This document shows positions 42,103 to 53,717 of a stretch of 64,000 nucleotides of DNA, one piece after another. The notes beneath the pieces are model-generated. The model was not told the DNA's origin. It worked only from the letters and a program-made list of their open reading frames with translations, and did no database searches. The stretch is from Hydrogenophilales bacterium 28-61-23 (GTDB taxonomy: Bacteria > Pseudomonadota > Gammaproteobacteria > Burkholderiales > Thiobacillaceae), in contig NCGJ01000005.1 in NCBI GenBank assembly GCA_002281555.1, positions 62,001-126,000 on the forward strand, given 5' to 3'. Numbering within the stretch: the first letter of the stretch is position 1; each line of letters starts with the position of its first letter. The translations under genes and the position numbers were made by a program.

Positions 42103-43097
42103 ACCACCCCCGCTCGCAACAGGTCGTGCATATTCAACGCGCCGGCCAGGTGTGCATGCTCATCCACCGCCAGCAGTCCGTTTATTTTAAATTCCTGCAT
42201 TAAACGCACCGCCTCAACGGCCAGATCGGCCGCGGCGACGGTGCGCGGATTTCGATGCATGACCTCGGCAATCATGGCGCTGCGCACATCGACATCCTGA
42301 TCGAGCAGGCGGCGCAAATCGCCATCGGTAAAGATGCCGACCAGCTTCGCATCACTGTCGACGATGGCGGTCATACCCAGGCCCTTGCGGGTCATTTCCA
42401 GCAACGCCTCTTTCAAACTGGCCGATTCATGCACCACCGGCAGGTCGTCGTCACGATGCATGAGGTCATGGACATGAACCAGCAAGCGCCGACCCAGCGC
42501 TCCACCCGGATGGGTGCGCGCAAAATCCTCGGCGCTGAAGCCGCGCGCGAACAAGGTCGCCACCGCCAACGCATCGCCCAAGGCCAACGCGGCCGTCGTG
42601 CTGGCGGTCGGCGCGAGATTATGTGGACAGGCCTCCTGCTCGACGCTGGCATCCAGATGGATATCCGACGCGCATGCCAATGTGGAAGCGGGATTACCGG
42701 TGATGCTGATCAGTTTGGCGCCACGCCGTTTGATCAACGGCACGATGGCGGCGATTTCCGCGCTCTCGCCGGAGTTGGACAACGCGATCACCACGTCCTG
42801 GCCGGTAATCATGCCGAGATCGCCATGGCTGGCTTCGGCCGGGTGCATGAAGAATGAGGGCGTACCGGTACTGGCCAGGGTTGCGGCAATCTTGCCGCCG
42901 ATGTGTCCGGACTTGCCCATGCCGGACACCACAACGCGGCCATGACAGGCAAGCAGTGTTTCAACCGCGCGCAAAAAGTCGGCGTCGATCCGCGCGACCA
43001 GTTGAGAAACGGCTGTCGCCTCGATTTCCAGCGTGCTGCGCGCCAGAGCAAGAATGGCGGCGGGAGTGGGTGAGGTCTCGGGGGGGAGGGATGTCAT
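42099..43097 (-). CDS. kdsD: D-arabinose-5-phosphate isomerase KdsD
   Basis: This 332-aa enzyme converts ribulose-5-phosphate to arabinose-5-phosphate, the first step of KDO synthesis. It has a SIS domain (VVVSGMGKSGHIGGKIAATLASTGTPSFF, ALSNSGESAEI) and two C-terminal CBS domains (from about residue 210). The promoter of the KDO/lpt operon should lie in the 49-bp gap to the divergent antiporter gene. Confidence 0.96.
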   Translation of the reverse strand: MTSLPPETSPTPAAILALARSTLEIEATAVSQLVARIDADFLRAVETLLACHGRVVVSGMGKSGHIGGKIAATLASTGTPSFFMHPAEASHGDLGMITGQDVVIALSNSGESAEIAAIVPLIKRRGAKLISITGNPASTLACASDIHLDASVEQEACPHNLAPTASTTAALALGDALAVATLFARGFSAEDFARTHPGGALGRRLLVHVHDLMHRDDDLPVVHESASLKEALLEMTRKGLGMTAIVDSDAKLVGIFTDGDLRRLLDQDVDVRSAMIAEVMHRNPRTVAAADLAVEAVRLMQEFKINGLLAVDEHAHLAGALNMHDLLRAGVV

Positions 43098-43146
43098 AAT
43101 GGCTCGGGAGTATAGCGATTAGGCCCTTACTGCTCTAGCAACCGAA

Positions 43147-45105
43147 ATGCACTCCACGCTTGAACTGACTTTGATATTGCTTGCCGCCGGCGTCCTGGCC
43201 CTGGCGGCTCTGAAGGCAGCCGGTCTGCCGGCTTTGCTTGGATATGTCTTGATCGGCATTGGCCTGGGCCCGTTTTTGCCAGGCATGGGCGCGGACTCGC
43301 CGACCTCGCATCTGGCCGAATTCGGTGTGGTATTTTTGATGTTCTCGATCGGCTTGGAGTTTTCACTCCCGCGCCTGAAATCGATGCGCCAAGCCGTGTT
43401 CGGCCTGGGCGGTCTGCAGGTGGCCATTTCCATGTTCATCGTCATGGTGCTGGGCCTGATCGTCGACCTTTCCTGGGAAACCGGGCTGGCCTTGGGCGGC
43501 GTCATTGCCATGTCGTCCACCGCCATCGTCAGCAAACTTTTATCCGAGCGCAACGAACTGGACAGCGAACATGGCCGCCTCATTCTGGGCGTACTGCTGT
43601 TTCAGGACCTTGCCGTCGCGCCGCTGATCATTTTTGTGCCGGCCCTGGCGCAAAGCAGTGGCCTGGGCGAAGCGTTGCTCTATGCGACGCTGAAGGCCGC
43701 CCTGGTTCTCAGCCTGATTCTGCTGCTTGGGCAAAAATTGATGCGGCCCTGGTTCCATCTGGTCGCACAGAGCAAATCCAGCGAATTGTTCATGCTCAAC
43801 GTCTTGCTGGTCACGCTCGGTCTGGCCTACATCACCGACCGCGCCGGCCTCTCACTCGCGCTGGGCGCATTTGTGGCCGGCGTGCTGATAGCCGAAACAG
43901 AATATCGCTATCAGGTCGAAGCGGACATTCGGCCTTTCCGCGATGTACTGATGGGTTTGTTCTTCGTTTCGGTCGGATTGATGCTCGACTTGAGCGTCGT
44001 GGCTCAGCATTGGGCATCGGTTCTTGCGGCCTTGGCTCTGCTCATAGCCGGAAAATTCCTGGTGATTTCCATGCTGACCGGCTTGTTCACCCAATCCTGG
44101 CCAGTCGTCATGCGCGTCGGCTCCGGTCTGGCACAGGCCGGGGAGTTCGGATTTGTCCTGCTTGCGCTCAGCTTATCGAATGCCCTGCTATCCGCCGAAA
44201 TGCATCAAGTCATCCTGGCCGCCATGGTCTTGTCCATGCTGACCGCGCCTTTGCTGGTTTTGGCCGGAACCCGCCTCGCGCAGCGCATGGAAGGCGGCGC
44301 ATGGATGGAACAGGCGCGTGGCGTGCATGAAATCGCCTCGCGTGCATTCGGCAAGCAAAACCATGTGATTTTGTGCGGCTACGGCCGCAGCGGCCAAAGT
44401 CTGGCTCGCCTGCTGGAATCGGAGCACATCCCGTTCATCGCGCTGGATCACGATCCGCGCCGGGTACGAGCGGCCGCGCAGGCGGGAGATGACGTGGTTT
44501 TCGGCGATTCGACCCGCGTGGAAGTGTTGATGGCGGCCGGCGTTCATCGCGCCAAGGCGATCGTCATCAGCTTCGCGCATACGCCTTCGGCCCTGAAAAT
44601 CCTCGCTTCGGTACAACGCTTGCGCCCTGACGCACCGGTGATCGTGCGCACCGTCGACGACACCGATCTCGACCGCCTGCAAGAAGCGGGCGCCAGCGAG
44701 GTCGTGCCGGAAGTCATGGAAGGCGCACTGATGCTGGGCTCGCAAACCATGCTGATGGCGGGCGTCCCATTGGCTCGGGTGCTGAAACGCATCCGGCAAA
44801 CCAGGGAAGCGCGTTACGGCGCGATGCGCGGTTATTTCCGCGGACTGACGGATGAAAGCGAGGATGAGTCGGGCGGTGACAGATTGACCTCGGTACGGAT
44901 GGAACAGCGGCACGTTGGCTGCGGCAAAACACTGGATGAACTGAATCTGACGACTTTTGGCGCAACCGTTGTCGGCATTCGACGACCAGGCAGCCCACGC
45001 TCCGATCAGTTGCCGGAAACCCGGCTCGAAATGGGCGATATCGTGCTGTTACGCGGAGAACCGGATGCCCTGGCGGCGGCCGAAATTGCCCTGCGCGGCA
45101 GTTGA
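43147..45105 (+). CDS. KefB/KefC-like monovalent cation:proton antiporter (CPA2)
   Basis: This 652-aa protein has about 12 helices, a TrkA-N (RCK) domain beginning HVILCGYGRSGQSLARLLE at about residue 400 and a C-terminal TrkA-C part. This architecture is that of glutathione-gated or YbaL-type potassium/proton antiporters. No ancillary KefF/KefG gene is adjacent. It is divergent from kdsD and convergent with the pseudopilin gene with a 7-bp gap. Which cation is moved is not certain. Confidence 0.92.
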   Translation: MHSTLELTLILLAAGVLALAALKAAGLPALLGYVLIGIGLGPFLPGMGADSPTSHLAEFGVVFLMFSIGLEFSLPRLKSMRQAVFGLGGLQVAISMFIVMVLGLIVDLSWETGLALGGVIAMSSTAIVSKLLSERNELDSEHGRLILGVLLFQDLAVAPLIIFVPALAQSSGLGEALLYATLKAALVLSLILLLGQKLMRPWFHLVAQSKSSELFMLNVLLVTLGLAYITDRAGLSLALGAFVAGVLIAETEYRYQVEADIRPFRDVLMGLFFVSVGLMLDLSVVAQHWASVLAALALLIAGKFLVISMLTGLFTQSWPVVMRVGSGLAQAGEFGFVLLALSLSNALLSAEMHQVILAAMVLSMLTAPLLVLAGTRLAQRMEGGAWMEQARGVHEIASRAFGKQNHVILCGYGRSGQSLARLLESEHIPFIALDHDPRRVRAAAQAGDDVVFGDSTRVEVLMAAGVHRAKAIVISFAHTPSALKILASVQRLRPDAPVIVRTVDDTDLDRLQEAGASEVVPEVMEGALMLGSQTMLMAGVPLARVLKRIRQTREARYGAMRGYFRGLTDESEDESGGDRLTSVRMEQRHVGCGKTLDELNLTTFGATVVGIRRPGSPRSDQLPETRLEMGDIVLLRGEPDALAAAEIALRGS

Positions 45106-45112
45106 TGCCAAC

Positions 45113-45796
45113 TCAGAACAACGAAGCCGCACCGCAATTCGCCTCGTTGTCGGCTGCGCGCCAGAAACCGCTGCGGGCATCGAAACAGCGGCTTTCGGAA
45201 GGCGCGCCGCCGCCGCCGTCATAGCCGCTGAAACGGAATTGACCGCTGTTCGCGCGGCCATCGTCGGTTTTGCGGTCTATTTCAGCCAGTACGCGCGCGG
45301 GAACCTGGTTGCCGGTTTTTAACGTCAATCTGGGCACACCGCCCGAACCGAAAAACTGGGCATCGTATTGCAGCTGCAAACGTGCGCCATAGGGATTGCG
45401 CGGCCACTCGGCGCTTGCGTCCGGTTGACCGCCAGTCGACTGATAGTTGCCCGAAATCAGATTGGCATGCGAAAGATGGACCCAGGCCAGCAAAGTTTCA
45501 CGCGCTTGCGCGGTATCTCTGACCACCCCGTCGCCATTGCCACCGACCTGGTCGTTGGCGATTCCGGACAAATTGGCGCGCGCCAGCGGACCGGGGTAAT
45601 CGCCCGGCACGGCGCGGTATTTGTCCTGAAAGGTGAAATATGCCGCTTTGATGCTGTCCATCTGAGAGATCAGATTGCGCGCGCGCGCGCTCTCGATAAG
45701 TTCCTGGCCCTTAAGAATGCCGCCCATGAGCAAGCCGATCACTACCAGAACGATAGCAAGCTCAATCAGGGTAAAACCACGCGCATTCTTGGTCAT
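45113..45796 (-). CDS. Type IV pilin-like protein (prepilin N-terminal motif)
   Basis: This protein of about 227 aa has the PilD cleavage motif RG-FTLIELAIVLVVIGLLMGGI, followed by a long alpha1 helix and a globular C-terminal part with a final cysteine pair (SRCFDARS, NEANCGAAS). It resembles single prepilins found apart from pilus operons. There are no pil or gsp genes nearby, so it may use a remote assembly machine. The ATG at 45796 immediately precedes the leader. Confidence 0.9.
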   Translation of the reverse strand: MTKNARGFTLIELAIVLVVIGLLMGGILKGQELIESARARNLISQMDSIKAAYFTFQDKYRAVPGDYPGPLARANLSGIANDQVGGNGDGVVRDTAQARETLLAWVHLSHANLISGNYQSTGGQPDASAEWPRNPYGARLQLQYDAQFFGSGGVPRLTLKTGNQVPARVLAEIDRKTDDGRANSGQFRFSGYDGGGGAPSESRCFDARSGFWRAADNEANCGAASLF

Positions 45797-46011
45797 GGGC
45801 GATGCAATAAGCAATTTACAGGCCCTATCCCGATTGGATTCGGCATCAATCAAAACAAGGCAATATTTCATTATTCGATTAACAAATTGTCACTATTTCG
45901 ACAGAACTGACGAATCGACGACAGAAAAGCCGGACATTAAAGTCCGCTTGTTATAAAACAATGCGCGCAAGCAATGCCCCGGCACAGACGCCAAGCCTAT
46001 AAGGAGACAAC

Positions 46012-46890
46012 ATGAACCGCACCGCACAAGCTTCCTCCTCGACTCTATCCATGTTTGCGCTGATTGCCGCTTGCGCCGCGCCAGCCTGGGCGGAAGTCGA
46101 AACATTCAGCATCGATAGCGCTCACAGTTTCGCGAACTGGGAAGTGCGCCATGTCGTCGCCCGCACCAGCGGCGCGTTCCACGACATAAAAGGTTCCATC
46201 GCTTTCGATGCCAGCAATATCGCCAATACGTCCATAAACGCTGTCATCAGCGTTTATAGCCTGAACTCGGGCCTGCTCCGTCGCGATCTGCATACCTTGA
46301 CCGAAGAATTCCTCGATGCGCGCAACTATCCGGAAATCAAATTCGTCTCGACCCGGGTCGCGCCGGCCACACCAGACAAAGGCACGTTCAGCGGCCAATT
46401 GACCCTGCATGGCATCACCAAACCGGTCACGATGGACTACCAGATTCTGGGTATCGGGCAGGATCCATGGGGCGGGCTGCGGGCGGGCTTCAAGGCAACG
46501 ACACGGATCAATCGAGCCGATTTCGGCATGACCAAATACACCCCGACCGGCCCCGTGGGCAATGAGGTCGACATCACCTTGCTGATCGAAGGCATCAAAC
46601 TGGGTAGCGATGGACAACCCTGGAATGCCAAAGCCGCCGCCGAGGAAAAAACCAAAGTGATTGCCTATCCGATCGCAACGCCCCCCGCGCCTCAAACAGT
46701 CGCGCTTCCAGCGCCGGCGCCAAGCGCTCAGTCACCCGCCGCTCCAGTGCAAACGAGTCCGCAAGCAGCTTCCATTCCGCCGGAAAATAACCTGCAAACG
46801 GCTCCAGCATCACCCGCCGCGGCTGTGCCGGAGAAAAAGGAAAACCTTGAAGACCAACTCAAAAAGAAACTCAAAGGCTTGTTGAAATAA
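46012..46890 (+). CDS. YceI-family periplasmic protein with C-terminal extension
   Basis: This 292-aa protein has a signal peptide, the YceI lipocalin-like fold that binds isoprenoids (FSIDSAHSFANWEVRHVV, GSIAFDASN, GQLTLHGITKPVTMDYQI, DFGMTKYTP) and an unusual tail of about 80 residues rich in Pro, Ala and Gln that ends in lysines. An AAGGAG ribosome binding site precedes the ATG. Its partner here is a PsiF-like gene downstream. Confidence 0.9.
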   Translation: MNRTAQASSSTLSMFALIAACAAPAWAEVETFSIDSAHSFANWEVRHVVARTSGAFHDIKGSIAFDASNIANTSINAVISVYSLNSGLLRRDLHTLTEEFLDARNYPEIKFVSTRVAPATPDKGTFSGQLTLHGITKPVTMDYQILGIGQDPWGGLRAGFKATTRINRADFGMTKYTPTGPVGNEVDITLLIEGIKLGSDGQPWNAKAAAEEKTKVIAYPIATPPAPQTVALPAPAPSAQSPAAPVQTSPQAASIPPENNLQTAPASPAAAVPEKKENLEDQLKKKLKGLLK

Positions 46891-46922
46891 GCTCGATCTA
46901 CCCACCCCAAGGAGACGGAACC

Positions 46923-47249
46923 ATGAAATTCCCGCTTGCACTGATCGCCGCGCTACTGCTCAGCACCGGACTGGCCCAGGCCGCCGAAAGCGTAAAAACG
47001 GAAGCCGCCGCACCCGTGGCCAAGACAGAACTCAGCTCATCCCAACAACGCATGGTGGATTGCAACAAGGAGGCCGCCGGCAAAAAGGGCGACGAGCGCA
47101 AAACCTTCATGCGCCAGTGCATGCATGGTGACAAGGCGGCTACTGGCGGCACTCAACAAAATCGTATGAAAACCTGCAACACAGAGGCTGGCGATAAAAA
47201 AGGCGCCGAACGCAAAGCCTTCATGAGCGAGTGTTTGAAGAACAAGTAA
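46923..47249 (+). CDS. PsiF repeat-containing protein
   Basis: This 108-aa secreted protein has a signal peptide (LALIAALLLSTGLAQA) and two PsiF repeats: MVDCNKEAAGKKGDERKTFMRQCM and MKTCNTEAGDKKGAERKAFMSECL, each with two cysteines. PsiF-type proteins are phosphate-starvation-inducible in E. coli, with unknown function. AAGGAG precedes the start. It is followed by a strong terminator. Confidence 0.88.
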   Translation: MKFPLALIAALLLSTGLAQAAESVKTEAAAPVAKTELSSSQQRMVDCNKEAAGKKGDERKTFMRQCMHGDKAATGGTQQNRMKTCNTEAGDKKGAERKAFMSECLKNK

Positions 47250-47262
47250 GACCCGCGTTAAC

Positions 47263-47300
47263 AAAACGGCCGACTGTTAGTGAAAACAGTCGGTCGTTTT
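47263..47300. terminator. Terminator between PsiF-like gene and sucD
   Basis: AAAACGGCCGACTGTT pairs with AACAGTCGGTCGTTTT around a short loop, with T-rich flanks on both sides, so it can serve both converging genes. Confidence 0.8.
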
Positions 47301-47319
47301 AATTGCATGCCTCAAACCT

Positions 47320-48198
47320 TCAGCGCTTGCGCTTGATCGCCTCCGCGCAAGCTTCGCCCAGCCCGGCTGGACTTTGCGCCACCACGACACCGGCGGCTTC
47401 GAGCGCGGCAATCTTGTCCTCGGCGCGCCCGGAGCCGCCCGCGATGATGGCGCCGGCGTGGCCCATGCGCTTGCCTTTAGGCGCGGTAACACCGGCAATG
47501 TAACCCGCGACCGGCTTGGTCACATTCGCCTTGATGTACTCGGCCGCCTCTTCCTCGCGGCTGCCGCCGATCTCGCCGACCAGAATGATCGCCTCGGTGG
47601 CCGGATCGGCCTGGAACATCGCCAGGCAATCGATGAAATCCAGCCCCTTGATCGGGTCGCCGCCGATGCCGACGCAAGTGCTCTGGCCCAACCCGAGTTT
47701 GGTCGTCTGATAGACCGCTTCGTAGGTCAACGTGCCGGAACGGGAGACGACGCCAACTTTGCCTGGTCTGTGGATAAAGCCGGGCATGATGCCGATCTTG
47801 CACTCGTCGGGCGTGATGATGCCGGGGCAGTTGGGGCCGATCAGCACCGCGCCGGTTGCCCGCAATGCCGCTTTCACGTTGATCATGTCGCGCACCGGAA
47901 TGCCTTCGGTGATACAGACGATGACTTTGATGCCGGCATCTGCCGCTTCCAGAATGCCGTCCGCCGCGAAGGCGGCGGGCACGTAGATCACCGAGGCGTC
48001 GGCGCCGGTATCGCGCACCGCGTCCCGCACCGTGTTGAATACCGGTAGATCGAGATGGCGCTGGCCGCCCTTGCCGGGCGTCACGCCGCCAACCATTTGC
48101 GTGCCATAGGCAATGGCCTGCTCGGAATGAAAAGTGCCCTGCTTGCCGGTGAAGCCCTGGCAGATGACCTTGGTGTTCTTGTTGACCAGAATGCTCAT
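47320..48198 (-). CDS. sucD: Succinate-CoA ligase alpha subunit
   Basis: This 292-aa TCA-cycle subunit has the CoA-binding start [20 protein letters not shown], the catalytic histidine segment [17 protein letters not shown]-like ([19 protein letters not shown]) and [20 protein letters not shown]. The ATG at 48198 lies 1 bp downstream of the sucC stop. Upstream in-frame codons are a shadow. Confidence 0.97.
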   Translation of the reverse strand: MSILVNKNTKVICQGFTGKQGTFHSEQAIAYGTQMVGGVTPGKGGQRHLDLPVFNTVRDAVRDTGADASVIYVPAAFAADGILEAADAGIKVIVCITEGIPVRDMINVKAALRATGAVLIGPNCPGIITPDECKIGIMPGFIHRPGKVGVVSRSGTLTYEAVYQTTKLGLGQSTCVGIGGDPIKGLDFIDCLAMFQADPATEAIILVGEIGGSREEEAAEYIKANVTKPVAGYIAGVTAPKGKRMGHAGAIIAGGSGRAEDKIAALEAAGVVVAQSPAGLGEACAEAIKRKR

Positions 48199-48199
48199 G

Positions 48200-49366
48200 T
48201 CAGTTGCCCTCCGCGGAGGCCACGGCCATTTTCGCGGCCGCGTTGAGATCGTCGCTGGCGAGTATCGACAAGCCCGATTCCGCCAACATCTTGCGCCCCA
48301 ACTCCACATTGGTGCCTTCCAGTCGCACCACCACCGGGATGGTGACGCCGACCTCCTTGACCGCGTCGATGACGCCCTGGGCGATCACATCGCAACGCAT
48401 GATGCCGCCGAAGATATTGATCAGCACCGCTTTCACGTTGGGATCGGACAGGATGATCTTGAACGCCTGCGCCACGGTCTGCGCCGAAGCGCCGCCGCCG
48501 ACATCGAGGAAATTGGCCGGCATACCGCCGGAAAGTTTGATCAGATCCATCGTCGCCATGGCCAGGCCGGCGCCGTTGACCATGCAACCGATATTGCCGT
48601 TCAGGGCGATGTAATTCAGGTTGTAGCCTTGCGCTTCGGCTTCCTTGGGGTCGATCTGGGTCTGGTCGGCGACATCCGCCAGCGCCTTCTGTCGGTACAG
48701 CGCGTTATCGTCCAGCCCCATCTTGCAATCCAGCGGCAGCAGGCTGCCATCGGTGGTGACGACGAGCGGATTGATTTCCAGCAAGGCCAGGTCTTTGTCC
48801 ACGAAGATGCGATACAGCGTCTTTGCCATCTTCACAAACACGCCGATCTGCTCTCCCGCCAGCCCCAGGCCGAAGGCGAGGTTGCGGCCTTGATAATCCA
48901 TGAAGCCGGTGGCCGGGTTGACCCATTCCTTGAGGATTTTTTCCGGCTCGCTACGCGCCACTTCCTCGATTTCCATGCCGCCGGCGGCGGAAGCGACAAA
49001 GCCGATGCGTTCGGCGGCTCGATCGACGGTAATGGAGAGATACAGCTCGCGCTCGATCGGGAGCGTTTCCTCGATCAGCAACTCATTCACCGGTTGGCCA
49101 TCGGGTGCATTCTGATAGGTGGTCAGCCGACCGCCCAGCAACTGACCGGCGATTGCGTGCAGCTCATCCAGGGAACGCACCAGCTTGACGCCGCCCGCCT
49201 TGCCGCGACCACCAGCGTGAATCTGGGCTTTCGCCACCCAGGCGTTACCGCCCAGTTCGGAGGCGGCGGAGGCGCAACCCTCGGCGCTTGCGACCACCAC
49301 GCCGCGCGGGGTGGGAATGCCATAGTCGCGCAGCACGGACTTGGCCTGATATTCGTGAAGATTCAT
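48200..49366 (-). CDS. sucC: Succinate-CoA ligase beta subunit
   Basis: This 388-aa ATP-grasp subunit generates ATP from succinyl-CoA. The start [20 protein letters not shown], the nucleotide part [34 protein letters not shown] and [15 protein letters not shown] are characteristic. The ATG at 49366 is chosen by homology. It forms the sucCD operon. Confidence 0.97.
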   Translation of the reverse strand: MNLHEYQAKSVLRDYGIPTPRGVVVASAEGCASAASELGGNAWVAKAQIHAGGRGKAGGVKLVRSLDELHAIAGQLLGGRLTTYQNAPDGQPVNELLIEETLPIERELYLSITVDRAAERIGFVASAAGGMEIEEVARSEPEKILKEWVNPATGFMDYQGRNLAFGLGLAGEQIGVFVKMAKTLYRIFVDKDLALLEINPLVVTTDGSLLPLDCKMGLDDNALYRQKALADVADQTQIDPKEAEAQGYNLNYIALNGNIGCMVNGAGLAMATMDLIKLSGGMPANFLDVGGGASAQTVAQAFKIILSDPNVKAVLINIFGGIMRCDVIAQGVIDAVKEVGVTIPVVVRLEGTNVELGRKMLAESGLSILASDDLNAAAKMAVASAEGN

Positions 49367-49462
49367 GTTGGCGAACCCGGGTTCAGGAAAAACGGCATTT
49401 TCCGGCAAACCACGGGAACAGACCAGAACAGACCGTCGCGCGAGGTATCATCGCGCGGCTAA

Positions 49463-50792
<1,330 letters not shown>

Positions 50793-50796
<4 letters not shown>

Positions 50797-51149
50797 AGGT
50801 TGACCCGCGTCTTGCCCATACATTGCTAATCACGGCATCGACCAGCCTGATCGCGCTCATTTTTCTGTCGGTCGCCTGGGAGCTTTGGCTGGCCCCGCTC
50901 CGCCCCGGCGGCTCCTGGCTGGTCTTGAAGGTGTTACCGCTGCTGGCGTTGCTGTTCGGCATCCTGCGCGGCAAGATGTATACCTATCGCTGGTCCACGC
51001 TGTTGATCTGGCTTTACTTCACAGAAGGTGCGGTGCGGGCATGGTCGGATGGCGGTTTATCCAGTCAACTTGCAACCTTGGAATGGATATTGGCACTGAT
51101 CTTTTTCACTTCCGCTGCATTTTTTACACGCGCCAGCGCCCGGGTTTGA
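50793..51149 (+). CDS. DUF2069 membrane protein
   Basis: This 118-aa protein has four hydrophobic segments and the family segment LRGKMYTYRWSTLLIWLYFTEG. It is often found after wrbA in Beta- and Gammaproteobacteria. The function is unknown. Its stop codon lies inside the downstream FNR-type box. Confidence 0.9.
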
Positions 51150-51159
51150 TCAATATCAA
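51146..51159. promoter_or_regulatory. FNR/ANR-type binding site
   Basis: TTGATCAATATCAA matches the FNR consensus TTGAT-N4-ATCAA in all ten defining positions. It lies about 98 bp upstream of the cytochrome gene. A -10-like GACAAT follows at a distance suitable for a class II activator promoter. The site also overlaps the end of the DUF2069 gene. Confidence 0.8.
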
Positions 51160-51256
51160 CCATGACGCTTGCCCGCGCCGCGACAATTGACGACATTAGT
51201 ATCCACTAATACACTCCGCCGACATTTCCAGACCGCTGCATCAGATCGAGACCAAC

Positions 51257-52036
51257 ATGACCAACCTTAACTACACCCATTTCAAATTCCTGCCCATGTC
51301 GTTGCGCGTTCTGTTCACCATGGTTTTACTGGTGTTCGGTGTCGGCTATTTGATGGCGATGATCCAGGTTTGGGAGTCGCACGCGGGCAAGGATGGCGAC
51401 CCGATGATCTCGGGCAAGGATCTGATGATCGCCTATGGCGGCAACCCGGAAGGCACCAAACTGGAAACCGCTTTGCGCGGCCCGATGCAGGACATGCTGC
51501 CGGTCGAGAAGCGTCAAGTGATCTTCGACTGGCTGCATGCCGGCGCCAAGCAGGATGCGTTCGAGGCCAAGATCAACCCCATCCTGCAGGAACATTGCAT
51601 CGCCTGCCACAATCCGGAAGCCAACCCACATCTGCCTGACCTACGCACTTTCGAGGGCGTTTCCAAGGTCACCGCAACCGACAAGGGCATGACCATTCCC
51701 ACCCTGGTTCGGGTCTCCCATATTCACCTGTTCTCGATCACCTTCATCTTCTTCATCACCGGTTTCATCTTCACCCACGCCTACGTTCGGCCGACCTGGC
51801 TGAAGTGCCTGGTCATCGCGGTTCCCTTCCTGACCCTGATTACCGACGTGGCGTCCTGGTATCTGACCAAGGTCTGGGACGGTTTCGCCTGGATGGTGAT
51901 CATCAGCGGCGCGTTCATGGGCATGTCTTTCGCCTTCATGTGGATCATGTCCATGTGGCAGATGTGGTTCTGGAAAGTGCCGGCCGACATCAGCGAGAAC
52001 AACGGCAAGATTCCTTGCGTGCATAGCGATAATTGA
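51257..52036 (+). CDS. Membrane-bound monoheme c-type cytochrome
   Basis: This 259-aa protein has an N-terminal helix (MSLRVLFTMVLLVFGVGYLMAM), a periplasmic domain with a single heme motif CIACH at about residues 116-120 and four further helices (LFSITFIFFITGFIFTH onwards). Similar proteins in sulfur- and ammonia-oxidising bacteria carry misleading database names. A role in quinone or terminal electron transfer is likely, and the FNR site suggests expression at low oxygen. No other cytochrome gene is adjacent, so the redox partner is unknown. Confidence 0.82.
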   Translation: MTNLNYTHFKFLPMSLRVLFTMVLLVFGVGYLMAMIQVWESHAGKDGDPMISGKDLMIAYGGNPEGTKLETALRGPMQDMLPVEKRQVIFDWLHAGAKQDAFEAKINPILQEHCIACHNPEANPHLPDLRTFEGVSKVTATDKGMTIPTLVRVSHIHLFSITFIFFITGFIFTHAYVRPTWLKCLVIAVPFLTLITDVASWYLTKVWDGFAWMVIISGAFMGMSFAFMWIMSMWQMWFWKVPADISENNGKIPCVHSDN

Positions 52037-52050
52037 TCCGTTGCAGTGCG

Positions 52051-52085
52051 AAAAAAAGGGCGGCCACTGGCCGCCCTTTTTTATT
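52051..52085. terminator. Bidirectional terminator between cytochrome gene and leuA
   Basis: GGGCGGCCA and TGGCCGCCC form a stem flanked by A7 on one side and T6 on the other, so it can stop transcription from both converging genes. Confidence 0.9.
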
Positions 52086-52101
52086 GTTGGCGCTTTAAAT
52101 C

Positions 52102-53637
52102 TCAAACTTGCGGATGCGCCCGCTCCTCCGCGCCAAACAGCTTGTTCAGGGCATTGAGGTAAGCCTTGGCGGAAGCGATAACGATATCGGTATCGGCCCC
52201 CTGGCCGTTGACGATACGGCCGTTGCGGGAAAGTCGAACAGTGACCTCGCCCTGTGCATCGGTCCCCGTCGTGATGTTGTTCACCGAGTAGAGCAGCAAG
52301 GTGGAGCCGCTCCCGACCATCTTCTCGATGGCGCGGAACGCGGCATCGACAGGCCCGCCACCGAACTCGTCGGCACGCAACTCCAGACCGCCATCGGAAA
52401 GCACGATATAAGCGTGTGGCGTCTCACCCGTCTCTGAGCAGACTTTCAGCGAAACCAGCTTGAAGCGGTCGCAAGTATCGATGCTGCCATCGACAGCCAC
52501 CAAGGCCTGCAAGTCCTCGTCAAAGATTTCCCGTTTCTTGTCAGCCAAGTCCTTGAAACGCGCGAAGGCCATGTTCACCGCCTCCTCGCTTTCCAAAACA
52601 ATGCCCAACTCATGCAATCGGGTACGGAACGCATTGCGACCGGACAACTTGCCCAGGGTCAGCTTGTTGGCGCCCCAACCGACATCTTCCGCACGCATGA
52701 TTTCGTAGGTTTCACGATGCTTGAGCACGCCGTCCTGATGAATGCCGGACTCATGTGAGAACGCGTTGGCGCCGACTATGGCCTTATTCGGCTGCACCGG
52801 GTAGCCGGTGATCTGCGACACCAGACGAGAAGTCGGCACAATCTGGGTCGTGTCGATGCGTGAATCGCAAGTAAAAATATCGCGACGGGTTTTTACCGCC
52901 ATGACCACCTCTTCCAACGCGGCATTGCCGGCACGCTCGCCCAGGCCATTGATGGTGCACTCGACCTGACGCGCGCCATTCATCACCGCCGAAAGCGAAT
53001 TGGCCACCGCCATGCCGAGATCGTTATGGCAATGTGTGGACCAGATGACCTTGTCGGAATTCGGCACGCGTTCGATCAACTGACGCATACGCTCGCCCCA
53101 CAACGCGGGAATGCTATAGCCGACAGTATCGGGCACGTTAAGAGTTTTGGCGCCCGCCTTGATCACCTCGTCGAAAACGCGGCACAGAAAATCCATGTCG
53201 GATCGCACCGCGTCCTCCGCGGAGAACTCGACGTCATCGGTGTACTCCAGCGCCAACCTTACGGCTTTAACAGCGGCCTCCACGACCTGATCCGGCTGCA
53301 TACGCAACTTTTTTTCCATATGGATCGGGCTGGTGGCGATAAAGGTGTGAATACGGCCCGATGCGGCGGGTTTGATCGCCTCGCCTGCGGCGCGCACATC
53401 CCGTTCGTTGGCGCGGGCCAGCGAACAAACCGTGGAATTCTTGATGATGCCGGCAATGCTGCGGATCGACTCGGCATCACCCGGACTCGCCACAGCAAAT
53501 CCGGCCTCGATGACATCCACGCCCAGGCGCTCTAATTGGCGCGCGATGCGGACTTTCTCGTCCTTGGTCATGGCGGCGCCGGGACTTTGTTCACCATCTC
53601 GCAAGGTGGTGTCAAAAATAATCAATTTGTCATTCAT
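52102..53637 (-). CDS. leuA: 2-isopropylmalate synthase
   Basis: This 511-aa enzyme commits acetyl-CoA and 2-oxoisovalerate to leucine synthesis. The N-terminal [19 protein letters not shown], the metal site [17 protein letters not shown] and the C-terminal regulatory LeuA domain (from about residue 380) are present. The ATG at 53637 is used; six upstream codons are atypical. It follows pssA with a 178-bp leader that may contain an attenuation peptide. Confidence 0.97.
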   Translation of the reverse strand: MNDKLIIFDTTLRDGEQSPGAAMTKDEKVRIARQLERLGVDVIEAGFAVASPGDAESIRSIAGIIKNSTVCSLARANERDVRAAGEAIKPAASGRIHTFIATSPIHMEKKLRMQPDQVVEAAVKAVRLALEYTDDVEFSAEDAVRSDMDFLCRVFDEVIKAGAKTLNVPDTVGYSIPALWGERMRQLIERVPNSDKVIWSTHCHNDLGMAVANSLSAVMNGARQVECTINGLGERAGNAALEEVVMAVKTRRDIFTCDSRIDTTQIVPTSRLVSQITGYPVQPNKAIVGANAFSHESGIHQDGVLKHRETYEIMRAEDVGWGANKLTLGKLSGRNAFRTRLHELGIVLESEEAVNMAFARFKDLADKKREIFDEDLQALVAVDGSIDTCDRFKLVSLKVCSETGETPHAYIVLSDGGLELRADEFGGGPVDAAFRAIEKMVGSGSTLLLYSVNNITTGTDAQGEVTVRLSRNGRIVNGQGADTDIVIASAKAYLNALNKLFGAEERAHPQV

Positions 53638-53717
53638 GGCGTGCTCCATATGCACATGCGTCCATGCCTGGGACGATCAGGAAATCCGATGGGGTACAAC
53701 AGAGAGGGGAGAATCGA

